Origin: Molossus alvarezi
Lineage: Eukaryota; Chordata; Mammalia; Chiroptera; Molossidae
Reading direction: 5' to 3'
Length of the DNA stretch: 64,000 nt
Assembly: GCA_037176705.1 (NCBI GenBank)
Contig: JBAWUJ010000117.1
Span: forward strand, 124,001-188,000
Shown here: in pieces, positions 10,161 to 22,730 of the stretch
Position numbering within the stretch: the first letter of the stretch is position 1
Layout: each line of letters starts with the position of its first letter
Notes under the pieces: model-generated
Told to the model about the DNA's origin: nothing
Seen by the model: the letters and a program-made list of their open reading frames with translations, nothing else
Databases searched by the model: none
Translations under genes and position numbers: made by a program

Positions 10161-13100
10161 TTATATTCTGCAAATAAGTGAGATCATATGATACTTTCTT
10201 TCTCTGATTGGTTTGTTTCACTTAGGATGACACTTTCCAGATCCCTCCATGTCATCTGAAAATATAAGAAATCATTCTTTCTTACTGCTGAATAGTACTT
10301 TATTGTGTATATGTACCACAGTTTTTTGTTTTTTGGTTTTTTATTTATTTTTTTTATGCATTCATCTAATGTGGGACATTTTGGCTGTTTCCAGATCTTA
10401 ACTATTTTATATAGCGCTATTACGAACATGGGTAGGGTATATTCCTAGAAGTGGGATCACTGAGTCTAATGGAAGTTCAATTTTTAATTTTTTGAGGGAA
10501 CATCATATTGTTTTCTATAGTGGCTCCACCAGTCTGCATTCCCTCCAGCAGTGTACTAGGGTCTCCTTTCTCCACACCGTCGCCAATACTTGTTGATGGC
10601 GGTCATTCTGACAGGTGTGAGGTTATAACTCATTGTTGTTTTAATTTGCATCTCTCTGATGATTAGTGATGTTGAGCATTTCTTCATATATCTTTTAGCC
10701 ATTAGTATGTTCTGTTTGGAGGGGTATCTATTTAGTTCATCTGCCCATTTTTTAATTGGGTTCTTTGTCTTCCTTTTGTTGAGTTTTATGAGCACTTTTT
10801 ATATATTGGAAATTAAATCCTTATCTGATATATCATTGGCATTTATGCTCTCCCATATACTGGGTAGCCTTTCCATTTTAATGATTTTATCTTTTGCTGT
10901 GCAAAAGCTTTTGAGTTTGATGTAGTTTCATGTGTTCATTTTATCCTTTGTTTCTGTTGCCTTAGGTGATGTATCAGTGAAAATTGTGCTGCATATGATG
11001 TCTGAAATTTTGTTGGCTACAGTACCTTCTAGGGATTTTATAGATTCATGAGTCACATTTAAATATTTTATTTGTTTTGAGTTTATTCTTGTGTAGGGTG
11101 TAAGTTGATGGTCTAGTTTCATTTTATGGCATGTAGCTGTCCAATTTTTCCAACACCATTTATTAAAGAGGCTATCTTTATTCCACTGTATGCTCTTGCC
11201 ACCTTTGTCAAATATTAATTGAACATATTGCCTTGGGTCCATTACTGGGTTCTCTGTTCTGTTCCACTGGTCTATATGCCTGTTAATGTTCCAGTACCAG
11301 GCTGTTTTGATTCCAGTGGCATTGTAGTATAGCCTAAAATCTGGTAATGTGATCCCTCCTACTTTGTTCTTCTTTTTCAACATTGCTGTGGCTATTCGAG
11401 TTCTTTTTTTTGGTTCTACATAAACTCTTAAAGTATTTGTTCTAGTTGTGTGAAGTATATCATTGGTATTTTGATGGGGATTGCATTGAATCTATAGATT
11501 GCTTTGGGTAATATGGACATTTTAATGATGTTAATTCTTCCAATCCATGAACAAGGTATGTGCTTCCACTTTTTTATATCTTCCTCTATTTCTTCATTCA
11601 GTGACCTGGAGTTTTCTGTGAATAAGTCATTTATTTGTTTGGTTAAGTATATTCCTAGGTATCTTAATTTTTTTTTGCCACAACTTCATGTATGCAATAC
11701 CCCAGTTGAGAATGCACATCCTAAATTTAATCATAAGGAATTGTAAGACAAACACAAAATAATAAACTTTTTCAAAGGAAGGGGCTCTTTCTTTAAAATA
11801 TGTCAATGTCATAAAAGGTGGAGAAAGATTGCAGGATAAGGAGGAGTCTTAGAGCACATGACCACTAAATGAGACACCTGATCCTAGACTGGATCCAATA
11901 GTGGAAAGAGGAAAGTATTATTAATACAGATTTGATTTTAGGACAGTATAGTCTCTCTATTCTTAGGAATATGGTAAATGTGATTGTTTTCTTAGTTTCT
12001 CTTTCTGTGAGGTAATCATAGGTGTATAAGAATGCCATCGATTTCTTGACGTTAATTTTGTATCCTGCTACTTGCCACGTTTATTTATTAAGTCTAGTAA
12101 ATTTTTGATGGAGACTTTGGGGTTTTCTAAGTATACTATCATGCCATCTGAGAATAATGACTGTTTTATTTCCTCCTTTCCAATTTGGATTTTTTAAATG
12201 TTTTCTTCATGTCTAATAGCTGTGGCTAAGACTTCCAGTACTAGGTTCAATAAGAGTGGTGAGAGTGGGCATCCCTCTCTTGTTCCTGTTCTTAAAGGAA
12301 TTACTTTTAGTTTTTGCCCATTGAGTATGATGTTGGCTGTAGGTCTTTCATATATGGCCTTGATATGTCTAGATATGATCCCTCTATTCCAACATTGCTA
12401 TGCGTTTTTATCAGACATGGATGTTGGATTTTGTCTAATACTTTTTTGGCATCTATTGATATGATCATGTAGTTTTTATTCTTCATTTTGTTTATGTGGT
12501 GTATCACATTTATTGATTTGGGAATATTGTACCATCCTTGAATCCCTGGGATGTGTTCTACCTGGTCAAAGTGAATAATTTTTTTGATGTGTTGCTGGAT
12601 CAGATTTGCTAGTATTTTGTTCGGGATTTTGGCATCTATTTTCATCAGGTTTATCGGCCTGTCGTTTTCTTATTTTGTAATGTCTTTTTCTGGTTTTGGA
12701 ATTAGAATTATGTTGGCCTCATAAAACTATTTTGGAAGTCTTCCTTCCTCTTGAATTTTTTGAAGTAGTTTGAGGAGAATAGGTGTTATTTCTTCATTGA
12801 ATGTTCGGTAAAAGTCCCCCATAAAACCTTATGGGCCTAGGCTTTTGTTTCTGGGAGAGTCTAGATTACATCCTCAATTTCTTTTGTTGTTATTGTTCTG
12901 TTCAAGTTTTCTATGTCTTCCAGGTCCAGTTTAGGGAGACTATCTGTCTGTAGAAGTTTGTCCATTTTGCTTAAATGGCAAATTTGTTGCCATAAAATTT
13001 TTCATAGTAGTTGTTAACAATCTTCTGTATTTCTGTGGTATCAGTTACTTCTCTTTCATTTCTGATTTTGTGTATTTGGGATCTCTCACTTTGTTTGTTG

Positions 13101-14211
13101 GTGAGTCTAGCTAAGGGTTCATCAATCTTGTTTATCTTTTTGAGAAACCAGCTCTTTGTTTCATTGATCTATTGAATTGTTTTTGTTTTTTTTTGGGACT
13201 CTATGTCACTTATTTCTGTTCTGAACTTTGCTGTTTCCTTTCTTCTTGGTCTAGAGTTTTCTTTTCGTTTGCTTTCTAGTTCTTTAAGTTGTGAGGTTAG
13301 GTAGTATATTAGAGATTTTTTTTTTTTTTTTGCTTCTTGAGGTAAGCCTGTAGTGGTATGACTTCTTCCCTCTCAGAACTGCTTTTGCTCTATCCCATAG
13401 ATTTTGTATTGTTGTGTGTTCATTTTCATTGGATTCCAGGAAGTTTTTAATTTCTTCCTTGATCTCCTCATTAATCCATCCATCGTTTAATAACATGCTA
13501 TTTAGCTTCCATGTGTTCAAATGTCTTTGCATGTTCTTGTTGCAGTTGATTTCTAGTTTCATGCCATTGTGATCTGAGAAGGTGCTTGATATGATTTTAC
13601 TCTTCTTGAACTCGTAGAGACCTAGTTTGTTTCCTAACATGTGGTCTATCTTTGAGAATGTCCCATGGGCACTTGAGAAGAATGTGAATTCTGCAGTTTT
13701 GTGGTGTATTTTTCTGTAGATATCTATTAGAACCATTGGGTCTAGTGCTTCATTTAGAGTCTCTGTTTCCTTGCTAATTTTTTGTCTAGAGGATCTATCC
13801 AGTGATGTCAGTGGGGTGTTTAAGTCTCCTGTTATGATTGTATTGCTATCGATTTCTCCTTTGAAGTCTTCCAGAAGATTTTTAATATATTTTGGTGCTC
13901 CTATATTGGGTGCATATATGTTTATCACGGTTATATCTTCCTGATGGATAGATCTTTTCAATATTATGTAATGGCCTTCTTTATCTCTAGTTATCGTCTC
14001 CAATTTGAAAACTATTTTGTAAGATACGAGTATTGCTACCCCATCTTTTTTTTTTTTTTTTTTTTTGCTTTCCATTTGCTTGGAAGATTTTTTTCCATCC
14101 CTTCACTTTCCACTTATGTGAGTCTTTTGTTGTGAGGTGCATCTCTTGTAAACAACATATAGATGAATCATGCTTTCTTATCCTATCAGCTACTCTGTGT
14201 CTTATTGCCAT
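10161..14211 (-). pseudogene. L1 ORF2 pseudogene with N-terminal deletion
   Basis: Readable stretches: 10928-11383 ([16 protein letters not shown]; tryptophan-rich C-terminal core), 12307-12645 (RT region), and 13284-14075 (263 codons of endonuclease and linker, with [33 protein letters not shown] and [13 protein letters not shown]). The start region reads MAI directly followed by RHRVADRIRK, so the segment carrying the endonuclease Asn motif (NVNGLN in the younger copy at 46573) is deleted; the QEMH motif follows. Stops, frameshifts and the insert at 11690 complete the loss of function. Confidence 0.85.
11690..11966 (+). mobile_element. Foreign insert, resembles ancient L1M-type 3'UTR
   Basis: AT-rich, non-L1-young sequence placed exactly between the ORF2 words 'gccacaa' and 'tggtaaatg', which are adjacent in the uninterrupted copies. 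Words such as 'gcacatgaccactaaatgag' and 'gatcctagactggatcc' recall the 3'UTR of old mammalian L1M elements from memory; this family call is tentative. I see no clear target-site duplication and no poly-A tail. Confidence 0.45.
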
Positions 14212-14256
14212 TTTTGTTTAGTGTGGTTATATTTTTCTTCCTATTTCTTCTACTAA

Positions 14257-15254
14257 TTACAGCAGTCCTGTTAACATTTCTTGCAGTGCTGGTTTGGTGC
14301 TCATGTGTTCCCTTAGCCTTTTTTGTTGTTGTTGGGGAAGCTCTTTATTTGACCTTCTATTTTGAATGATAGCCTTGCTGGGTAGAGTAGTCTTGGATTC
14401 AGATCCTTGTTTCTCATGACCTTGATTACCTCATGCCATTCCCTTCTGGCCTGTAGTGTTTCTTGTGAGAAGTCAGATGAGAGCCTTATGGGGTTTCCTT
14501 TGCAGGTAACCTGTTGCTTATGTCTTGCTGCTTTTAGGATTCTCTCTTTGTCTTTAATTTTTGGCATTTTGATTACTTTGTGTCTTGGTGTGTGCCTGTT
14601 TGGGTTCTTCTTACTTGCGCTCTCTGTGCTTCTTGAACTTGAATGCCTTCTTCCTTCACCAAATTAGGGAAGTTTTCTGTCACTATTTCTTCAAATATAT
14701 TCTCAAATCCTTGCTCATTTTCTTCTTCAGCGATGCCTATTATGTGAATTCCTATTACGTTTCCAGTTGTCCCACACTTCTCTTAAGCTGTCTTCCTGTT
14801 TTTTAACTTCTTTTTCTTTTGTTTTTTTCATTGGTTGTTTTTTCCTACCCTATCTTCCAATTCACTGATCCAGTCCTCAGCTTCCTCTGCTCTGCTATGT
14901 GTTTTCTTATTTCCATATGTCATTCTTCATTTCTTCTTGGTGGTTTTTAATTTCCAACTGGTTGATTTTCAACATTTCTATGTCTTTACTCATGGTGCTC
15001 ATGTCCTTACACATGCTGTTGAACTTCCTCAAGATCATGGCTCTGAGTTCTAGCTCTGTTAACTTGCTTAACTGAAGTTCATTTATCTCCTCTTCGGTAG
15101 AGGTATCTTGTTCTTTCATTTTGCTTTTGTTTCTGTGTTTGACCATTTTGGTTATCACAGTGGGCTTTGGAGCCTGCCAATATCTCCTTGTGGGTGTTGG
15201 TATTCTGTTGTATTTGGTTCCCTCTCCTGGGTTTCGATGAGTCAGGGTGAACAC
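14257..15254 (-). pseudogene. L1 ORF1 pseudogene
   Basis: Good remnants at both ends: 14313-14567 holds the C-terminal domain (QVTCKGNPIRLSSDFSQET, RREWHEVIKVMRNKDLNPR) and 14907-15254 the N-terminus and start of the coiled coil (MVKHRNKSKMKEQ, KLTELELRAMILRK). The middle is frameshifted. The C-terminal piece is very similar to 54868-55221. Confidence 0.8.
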
Positions 15255-15975
15255 ACTTTACACACCACTGTCAGTCTTACTTTCCTGGTTAAAGTTACTA
15301 GCCCAGGGAATGGTACAGTAATCCTCTAGCTTTTTGCCTTGAGGATATCAGTAGTATATGTCTAAAGAACCTTGACTTCTCAGTTGAATGAAAAACTCCC
15401 TCAGGTGCTCAGCATAAGGGGATTTCCTGAGGGTGGGGCAGATGTTGGTTGTTAATGGACCTCAATTAGCATATCAGTGGCCACCTTGTGGGGTCGAATC
15501 TCTGAGGGAGGGGCCACCGCCTCTCCCCAGGGCCCTGGGAAGAATTAAGATGACCACAGTTCTGCATCGCTGCACTCAGCAAAAGCTCTGAACACCCTCC
15601 AAATCCCGAGTGTCCCCACACAGTTCCAGTCCAGTCTGCGTGCCTCTGCCAGAGCCCAAGGTAAGTGGCTGTGGCTCTTTGAGCCTCTGCCCAGGCTCTG
15701 AGTCATGGAGCCACCTGGGAGCTTAACCCGAGGGCGCTGGTCACAACTAAGCCTGCTGCTCCCAGCTAATGCCGGAGCCTATGTTGGGCTCCCAGCCACC
15801 CTCTCTCGAATCCGCAAGTCTACCAGAATTTAGTCAGTGTCCCTGTTTATGTGATCCTTCAAGCTGGTTTTCTGTTGCATTTTCCTGATGATTTGTCTTT
15901 ATTATTGTTGTAATACAGTTTGTCCTGGGAAATAGTCTGTGTAGTTTCCATTCACTCTGCCACCATTTTGGAATC

Positions 15976-16290
15976 TGTTTTCCTAACTCTTGAGATACCT
16001 GGTTTATTCCCTCATTGAACAAAAATGACTGCTGACTATACTAGATTTGGGGGATATAGCAGAGAACAAAACAGACAAAAATTACTGTTCAAATGGAGCT
16101 TGCATTCTACTGGGGGAGAAACAGGCAGTTAACAAAAGTCATATCACATGGTGCCAAAAGCTATGAAGCATAAAACGGGATACAGTATGATGAAGGTTCT
16201 AACATATACTTCACCTTTCCTGCTTACTTAACTGTTCTCTCTGCTCTATTTGACCTTATTGCCCTTTCCATTTATTTTCATCCTATACAT
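15976..16290 (-). other. Duplicated flank containing an L2 fragment
   Basis: Non-L1 DNA starting with 'ggaatctgttttcctaac' right after the L1 5' end. About 16010-16200 matches the antisense of the L2 3' end as I know it ('gaacaaaacagacaaaaatt', 'ggagcttgcattcta'). The same block is present at 32776-33110 and 39113-39420. It marks the start of a duplication unit. No gene seen. Confidence 0.7.
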
Positions 16291-17572
16291 TTTTTTTTAT
16301 AATTTTTTATTAATTTATTTTTGTTATATATGTTTCTCCTTTTTTTCCCCATTGACACCCTCCTTCCTATCCCCTTTACCCCATACCCGGCTTTATTGTC
16401 TGTGTCCATCGGTTTTGTGTACATGCATATAAGTTCTGTGGTTTATCTCTTCCCTCCCCCCACCACCCCCTCTTCTGAGGGTTGTCAGTCTGTACCTCAC
16501 TTTCACGTTTCAGGGTCTACCCAATTTCTCAGACTGTTATGTTCATTATATTTCATAAATAAGTGAGATCATGTGATATTTGTTTTTCTCTGCTTGGCTT
16601 GTTTCACTTAGGATAATACTTTCCAGGTCCCTCCATGTAATCTCAAAGGTAAGATACCATTCTTTCTTAAAGCTCCATAGTATTCTGTTGTGTATATGTA
16701 CCACTGTTTTTTATTCATTCGTCTACTGATGGACACTTGGGCTGTTTCCAGATCTTAGCTATTGTAAATAGTGCTGCTATGGACATGAGGGTCCATATAT
16801 GCTTTCTGATTGATTTTTAAGACTTCTTAGGGAATATTCCTGGGAGTGGGATCACTGGATCAAATGGCAGTTCAATTTCTAATTTTATAACACCATATTG
16901 TTTTCCATAGTGGCTACAGCAGTCTGCATTCCCACCAGCACTGTACTAGAGTCCCCTTTTCTCCACACCCTCGCCAACACTTCTTGTTTGATGATTTGTG
17001 GATGACAGCCATTCTGACACGTGTGAGGTGATACCTCATAGTTATTTTAATTTGCATCTCTCTGATGATTAGTGCTGTTGAGCATTTTTTCATATGTCTC
17101 TTAGCCATTTGTATGTCCTGTTTGGAGAGGTATCTATTTATTTCCTCTGCCCATTTTTTAATTGGGTTTTTTGTCTTCCTTTTGTTGAGTTGTATGTGTA
17201 CTCGATGTATTTTGGAAATTAACCACTTATTTGATATTTCATTGGCAGTTATGCTCTCCCATACAGTGGCTTGCCTTTCCATTTTGGTGGTTGTTTCTTT
17301 TGCTGTGCAGAAGCTTTTGAATTTGATGTAGTTTCATGTGTTTATTTCTTATTTTTTGTTTCTGTTGCCTTAGGTGCTGTATCAGTGAAAACTCTGCTGC
17401 ATATGATGTCCAAAATTTTTTTGCCTACACTTTTTTCTAGGATTTTTATTGATTAACAGGTTACATTTAAGTCTTTTATCCACTTTGAGTTTATTCTTGT
17501 TTATGATGTAAGTTGATGGTCTAGTTTTATAATTTTGAATGTAGCTGTCCACTTTTCCCAACACCATTCTTA
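16291..17572 (-). mobile_element. 5'-truncated L1 (3' end and ORF2 C-terminus)
   Basis: 3'UTR from about 16291, then ORF2 C-terminal codons including 16914-17282 ([34 protein letters not shown]). It is truncated at about 17572, where a second L1 3' tail begins. Non-functional. Confidence 0.8.
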
Positions 17573-18322
17573 TTGATTTTTTTTATTAATTAATTTTTGT
17601 TATAAATGTTTATTTTCCCCTCCACTGACACCCTCCTTACAATCCTCACAGCTCCTCACTGCATTGTTATCTATGTCCTTTGTTTATGCATATATGCATA
17701 TAAGTTATTTAGTTTATCTTTTCCTCTTCCCTGTCCCCCTCTTCTGACATTTGTCAGTCTGAAACTTACTTCTATGTCTCTGGGTCTATTTTGTTCATCT
17801 GCTTATTTTGTACATTACATTCCACAAATAAGTGAGATCATGTGGTATTTGTCTTTCTTTGATTGGCTTAATTCATTTAGGATAATACTCTCTAGGTTTT
17901 TCCATGTTGTCTCAAAGGATAAGAGACCTTTCTTTCTTACAGCTTTATAGTACTCTATTGTGGGTATATACCACTGCTTTTTATCCATTCATCTACTGAT
18001 GGACAGTTGGGCTTTCTCCAGAACTTAGCTATTGTAAATAGTGCTGCTATGAACATAGGGGTACATATATTCTTTGTGATTGGTGTTTCAGGATTCTTAC
18101 ATTATATTCCTAGAAGTGGGATTGCTGGGTAAAATCACAGTTCAATTTTTAATTTTTTGAGAAAGCACCGTAGAGTTTTTTTTATACTGGCTGCACCAGT
18201 CTGCATTCCCACAAGTAGTGTACTAGATTCCCCTTTTCTCCACACCTTCCACAGCACTTGTTGTTTGATGTTTTGTTGATGGTAGCCATTCTGGCAGGTG
18301 TAAGTTAATACCTCATAATCAT
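17573..18322 (-). mobile_element. 5'-truncated L1 3' fragment
   Basis: Second L1 3' end in tandem: T-rich tail, 3'UTR, and ORF2 C-terminus up to 'aatacctcataatcatttt'. Its 5' truncation point borders the non-repetitive block at 18323, as also seen at 40180, so the junction is shared by two duplication units. Confidence 0.75.
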
Positions 18323-18565
18323 TTTTTAAATAAAAATTTTACCAAGTATTTATTCTGACTCTTGTTAGCTGACTAATATTCCTGGATAATTTAATACTTG
18401 ATGTGGAAAACAATTTTATTAGAAATGTTAAATAAAAAGGAAAAATGCACATGTATTCAAAAAGCCTACAGAATAGTCTAGTAAAGGTTAAAATATTCAT
18501 TACTTAGTTTTAATAGCTATTACCAGTATTTTCTGATATCATTTTATCTATCTGGCACTTTTCTT
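18323..18565. other. Duplicated unassigned DNA (marker block)
   Basis: AT-rich block with no recognised repeat or gene, beginning near 'accaagtatttattctgac' and ending 'gatatcattttat'. A second copy at about 40186-40440 carries a small internal duplication. Useful as a duplication marker. Confidence 0.6.
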
Positions 18566-19275
18566 TTTTTAACAAATTTATTATTTATTTATTTATTCAT
18601 ATACTTATGTATTTCAATTAATTTATTCATTTTTTGTTACAGATGTTTTTTCTTTTCCCCCCAGACACCCACCTATCTGTTCTGCCCCCTCACAAGCCTT
18701 TTTGTTTATGTCTGTTGGTTATGTATACATGGATATGTTCTTTGGCTTATCTCATACCTCCCCCTTCACTCTCTTCCTCTGAAGTTGCATCTCTCAACTG
18801 ATTAGTACCGTTGAGCATTTTTTATGTGTCTCTTGGCCAAATGTGGGTCCTGTTTGGAGAGGTGTCTATATAGGTCCTCTGTTCATTTTTATTTGAATTG
18901 TCTGTCTTCCTTTTGTTGTATGAGCACTCTATATATTTTGGAAATTAGTCCCTTATCTGAAGTATCATTGGCAGTTATGCTCTCCCATAGAGTGGGTTGT
19001 CTTTTCATTTTTATGTTTGTTTCTTTTGCTGTCCAGAAAGTTATTAGTTTGATGTAGTCCTGTGTGTGTGTGTTTGTTTGTTTATTTATTTATTTATTTA
19101 TTTATTTTGTTTCTCTTGCCCTAGGCGATGTATTGGTAAAATTTCTGCTGCCTGTGATGTTTGACATTTTGCTGCCTGTATTTTCTTCTAGGAGTTTTAT
19201 GGATTCACAAGTCACACTTAAGTCTTTTATCCATTTTGACTGTAGTTTTGTGTATGGTGCAATTTGTTGGTCTAG

Positions 19276-19306
<31 letters not shown>
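19276..19306. repeat. (TA)n microsatellite in L1 ORF2
   Basis: About 15 TA units directly after 'ggtctagt'. A longer TA tract lies at the corresponding L1 position at 63093. The paralog at 41160 has no TA tract there. Confidence 0.9.
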
Positions 19307-19311
<5 letters not shown>

Positions 19312-20799
19312 TGTAGCTGTCCAATTTTCCAAACACCATTGATTAAATAGGTTGTCTTTACCTCATTGTGTGCTCTAGCGACCTTTGTCAAATATTAATT
19401 GAGCATACTGTCTTGGGACCATTTCTGGGTTTTCTGTTCTGTTTCATTGATCTACATGCCTATTCTTGTGCCAGTAGCAGGCTATTTTGATTACAATGAC
19501 TTTGTAGTATAACCTGATACCTGGTACTGTAATCCAGTTTCACTTCCTTCTTTCTAATTCAGACCTCTTTTATTTTTTCTTGTTGTTTAATTGCTTTGAC
19601 TCAGACTTCCAGCACTATGGTAAATAAAAGTTGCAAAGTGGCCATTCCTGTCTTGACCCTGTTATTAATGATAATGCTTTTAGTATTAGTCCATTGAGTA
19701 TAATATTGTTTGTAGGTTTTTCATATATGTTGAGATATGATCTTTCTATTCCTACATAGCTAAGTGTTTTTATCAGAAATTAGTGCTAAATTCTGTCAAA
19801 AGACTTTTCAGTATTTATTGATATGATCATATGACTTTTATCTTTCATTTTGTTTATATGATGTACCACATTCATTGATTTGCAAATATTGTACCAGCCA
19901 TGCATCCCTGGAATGTATCTGACTTGGTCAAGGTTTATCACTTTTTTTATGTTATTGCTGAATTCAATTTCCTAATATTTTGTGAAGGGTTTTGGCATCA
20001 ATGTTAATCAGGTATAGTAGCCTGTACATTTCTTTCTTTGTAGTGCCATTATGTTTTTTTAATTAGAATTATGCTGGTCTCTAAAATCAACTTTGGAAAT
20101 AGCCCATCTTTTTAAAATTTTTGGGAATAGCTTGTGAAAAATGGGTGTTAATTATTCTTTGAATGTTCAATAAAACTTCCCTATAAAGCCATCCAAGCCC
20201 AGGCTTTTGTTTGATGGGAGTTTCTTGATTACATCTTCAAGTTCCTTAGTTGTTATTAGTCTGTTGAAGTTTTCTGTCTCTTCCCGGTTCAGTTTTCGGA
20301 GATTGTATGATTCTACAAATTTGTCAGTTTGTCCTATTTCGACCAATTTGTTGGCATATAATTGTTCATAGCATTTTAAAACAATCTTGTTTTTCTGTGG
20401 TGTCAGTTGTTACTTCTCCTCTTTTTTTATCTGATTTTGTTTATTTGGATCCTTTCTCTTTGTTTCCTGGTAAGTCTGGCAAAGGGTCCATCAATCTTGT
20501 TTATTTTTTTAAGGAACCAGCTCTTGGTTTCATTGATCTTTTGAATTGTTTTTTTAGTTTCTATGTCATTTATTTTCACTCTGACTTTTCCTATTTATTT
20601 CCTCCTACTTGCTCTGGATTTCTTTTTCTTTATATTCTCGTTCTTTAAGTTGTAGGGTTAGATAGTCAATTAGAAAGTTTTCTGTTTTGGGAAGTAGGTC
20701 TGTAGTGCTATGAACTGTCCTCTCAGGACTGCTTTTGCTGCATCCCACAGATTTTGTGTTGTTGTGTTTTTATTTTCATTGTTCTCTGGGAAGTTTTTC

Positions 20800-21055
20800 T
20801 TTTTCTTTTTGTATTGTCACCTGAGGACAGTTTTTCATTTTTCTTCAGATACAGTAGGAGAAAGAGAGGAATGAGAGAGAGAGAGAGAAAAACATCGATG
20901 TGAGAGAGATGTATTGACTGGTTGCCATGCACATGACCCCAGACAAGGTTGGAGACTAAATACAACTGAAGCACATGCCCTCAACAGGAACCAAACCCAG
21001 GACTCTCTGGTCCACAGGTCAACATTCTAACCATTGAGTCAAACCAGTCAGGGAG
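20800..21055 (-). mobile_element. VES-family SINE, unit 1 copy
   Basis: Minus-strand tRNA-derived SINE: CT-rich 3' side at the left, GAGA tract in the middle, tRNA-like head ending 'aaaccagtcaggga'. It is flanked by near-repeats of 'gggaagttttt' and 'aggaagcttt'. The same SINE in the same L1 position occurs at 33645, 48150 and 56625, so all four descend from one insertion. Confidence 0.8.
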
Positions 21056-22045
21056 GTTTCCAGGAAGCTTTAAATCTCTTCCTTGATCTCCTTGGTAATC
21101 CATTCTTTGTTTAAGAACATAGTATTTAGCCTGCTTATGTTGGAGTGTTTTCATTGTAATTAACTGCTACCTTTATGCCATTGTGATCTGAGAAGATGCT
21201 CTATTTGTTTTTTCAATCTTTTTGAACTTGAAGAGACTTACTTTGTGTCCTAACGTGTGGTCTGTCTTTGAGGATGTCCCATATGCACTTGAGAAGAATG
21301 TGAATTAAGCAGTTTTGTGGTGTACTTCTATGCATTTATTAAATCCATTTGATCTAGTACATAATTTAAAGTCTTTGATTCATTGTTAAATTTTCATTTG
21401 GATGATCAGTTCAGTGATTTCAATGGGGTGTTGAAGTCTCCTCCTATAATTGTGTTGCTTTTTGTGTGTTCTTTGAAGTCCTCCAGAAGTTTTACAAAGT
21501 ATTTGTTCTCCTTTATTGGGTGCATATATGTTTACTAAGGTTATGTTCCCCTGTTCCTGTTGGATAGATCCTTTCAATGTTATGTAGTGGCCTTCTATGT
21601 CTCTAGTTAATATATTTTGACGTGTATTTTATCAAATATAAGTATTGCTACCCCAGGTGTTTGTTTGTTTGTTTGTTTGTTTCTGCTTGCTTGGAAAATT
21701 CCATCCTTTCACTTTCATACTATGTGAGTCTTTTCTTGTGAGTTGGATCTATTGTAAACAACATATATATGAGTCATGCTTTCTTATCCATTCAGTGTCT
21801 CTGTGTCTTTGGATCAGAGTGTTTAATCAATTTACATTAAAGTTATTATTGATGTGTACTTATATTTATTGCTATCTTCATTTATTATGGTTATGTTTCT
21901 CTTCCCATTTTATTTTTCTTCTTACAGCAGTTCATTGGCATTTCTTGGAGTGCTGTATTGGTTCTCATATGTTCCCTTGGCTTTTTTTGTTTGTTTTTGT
22001 TTTTTATTTGCATGGAAAGCTTTGTATTTCACCTTCTATTTTGGG

Positions 22046-22730
22046 TGTGGGGGCGTGGCAGGTAGGTTGGGTACAAAGGCGGGGGCGGGGGAGCTGCTTG
22101 GCCAGTTCTCCTCTGGCTCCAGCGTGGAAAGATGTTTTGCTCCCTGGCTAGTAGCTCCTGCATGAGCCTGGTGAGCAGCCCTGCTCTGCCTGGTCTTCGG
22201 TGCCTTGTTCTCTTGTAGGTGGCGCTTCCCTCTGAGGACCTGCTGCACCAGGAGCTGCTCAAGCTGAAGTGGAGCCTCCAGGAGCGCAATTGCCTGTCCA
22301 AGCCACAGCGCGAGCAGGTCCTGGGCCGGGTGCTGGAGGCAGCAGCCAGGGCTTGTCGGTGCTCAGCAATGCCTCTGGCCACTGGAACCAGGACTTCACC
22401 TCCGCACTCTCCTTCCTTACACCGTGCTCTCCCCACAGGTAGGATCCCAGTGGCCCAGCACCATGGCCTCTCCCCACCCTGTGCTCCCCAGCCCCACCCC
22501 TGCCCTGCCAGCTCTCTTCCCTGTGTCCCCAGCCCCTACCGCCCGCCCCCCCGCTCCCAGCCCTCGCATTCCTAGCCCCTCTATCCTGCCTGTCCCCACC
22601 CAGATGCACCAGCCCCTTCAGCCTGGCCACTGGCCCCTCCCTGGGCCTATCCTGTGGGGACTCACAAAGGGCGGGCTGGTGAAGTCCAAAGCTGGTGAAG
22701 TGGCCTCAGGACCTCACTTGTGTGTTTGAT
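22046..22730 (+). pseudogene. KCNK1P: KCNK1 (TWIK-1) exon 1 pseudogene, copy K1
   Basis: GC-rich segment on the plus strand, opposite to its L1 neighbours. KCNK1 encodes a two-pore-domain potassium channel; exon 1 covers the N-terminus, first membrane helix, extracellular cap and the start of pore 1. Cap-helix homology is visible at about 22220-22345 (EDLLHQELLKLK, QREQVLGRVLEAA), followed by the LSNASG-type cap sequence in a shifted frame and the exon end at 22438 with a preserved GT donor at 22439. About 290 bp of intron-like DNA follow. The start region (ATG at 22132) and first helix are damaged. With the frameshift after LEA and only exon 1 present, no channel could be made. Confidence 0.8.
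22465..22625. repeat. C-rich minisatellite in KCNK1 intron 1, short allele
   Basis: About four imperfect ~37-bp units built on 'ccccagcccct...cctgcc'. Longer arrays occur in the other three KCNK1 copies. Confidence 0.65.

Larger units (their letters stand above)
9925..15975 (-). mobile_element. Near full-length L1 with internal foreign segment
   Basis: Minus-strand L1: 3'UTR from about 9925, ORF2 10161-14211, ORF1 14257-15254, 5'UTR 15255-15975. The 5' end reads 'ctctgccaccatttt' on plus, a decayed YY1-like site (CCGCCATTTT in the younger L1). A segment of about 280 bp of other origin (11690-11966) interrupts ORF2. The 5' end and the following 300 bp recur at 32775 and 39112, showing duplication. 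Confidence 0.85.
18566..22045 (-). mobile_element. L1 subfamily C, internally deleted, carries VES SINE
   Basis: L1 from a T-rich tail and partial 3'UTR through ORF2 to the C-terminal end of ORF1 at 'accttctatttt'. A deletion near 18780 joins the 3'UTR directly to the ORF2 C-terminus; the same deletion is at about 40680. ORF2 is heavily decayed (small remnants only). The element ends abruptly at the KCNK1-derived segment. Homologous parts are 33137-34905, 40451-42532 plus 47999-49395, and 56066-57880. Confidence 0.8.

Noticed and set aside
22046..22730. Functional KCNK1 gene or processed retrogene
   Set aside because: Only exon 1 is present, with a frameshift and damaged start; the preserved donor and intron-like sequence exclude a processed copy.
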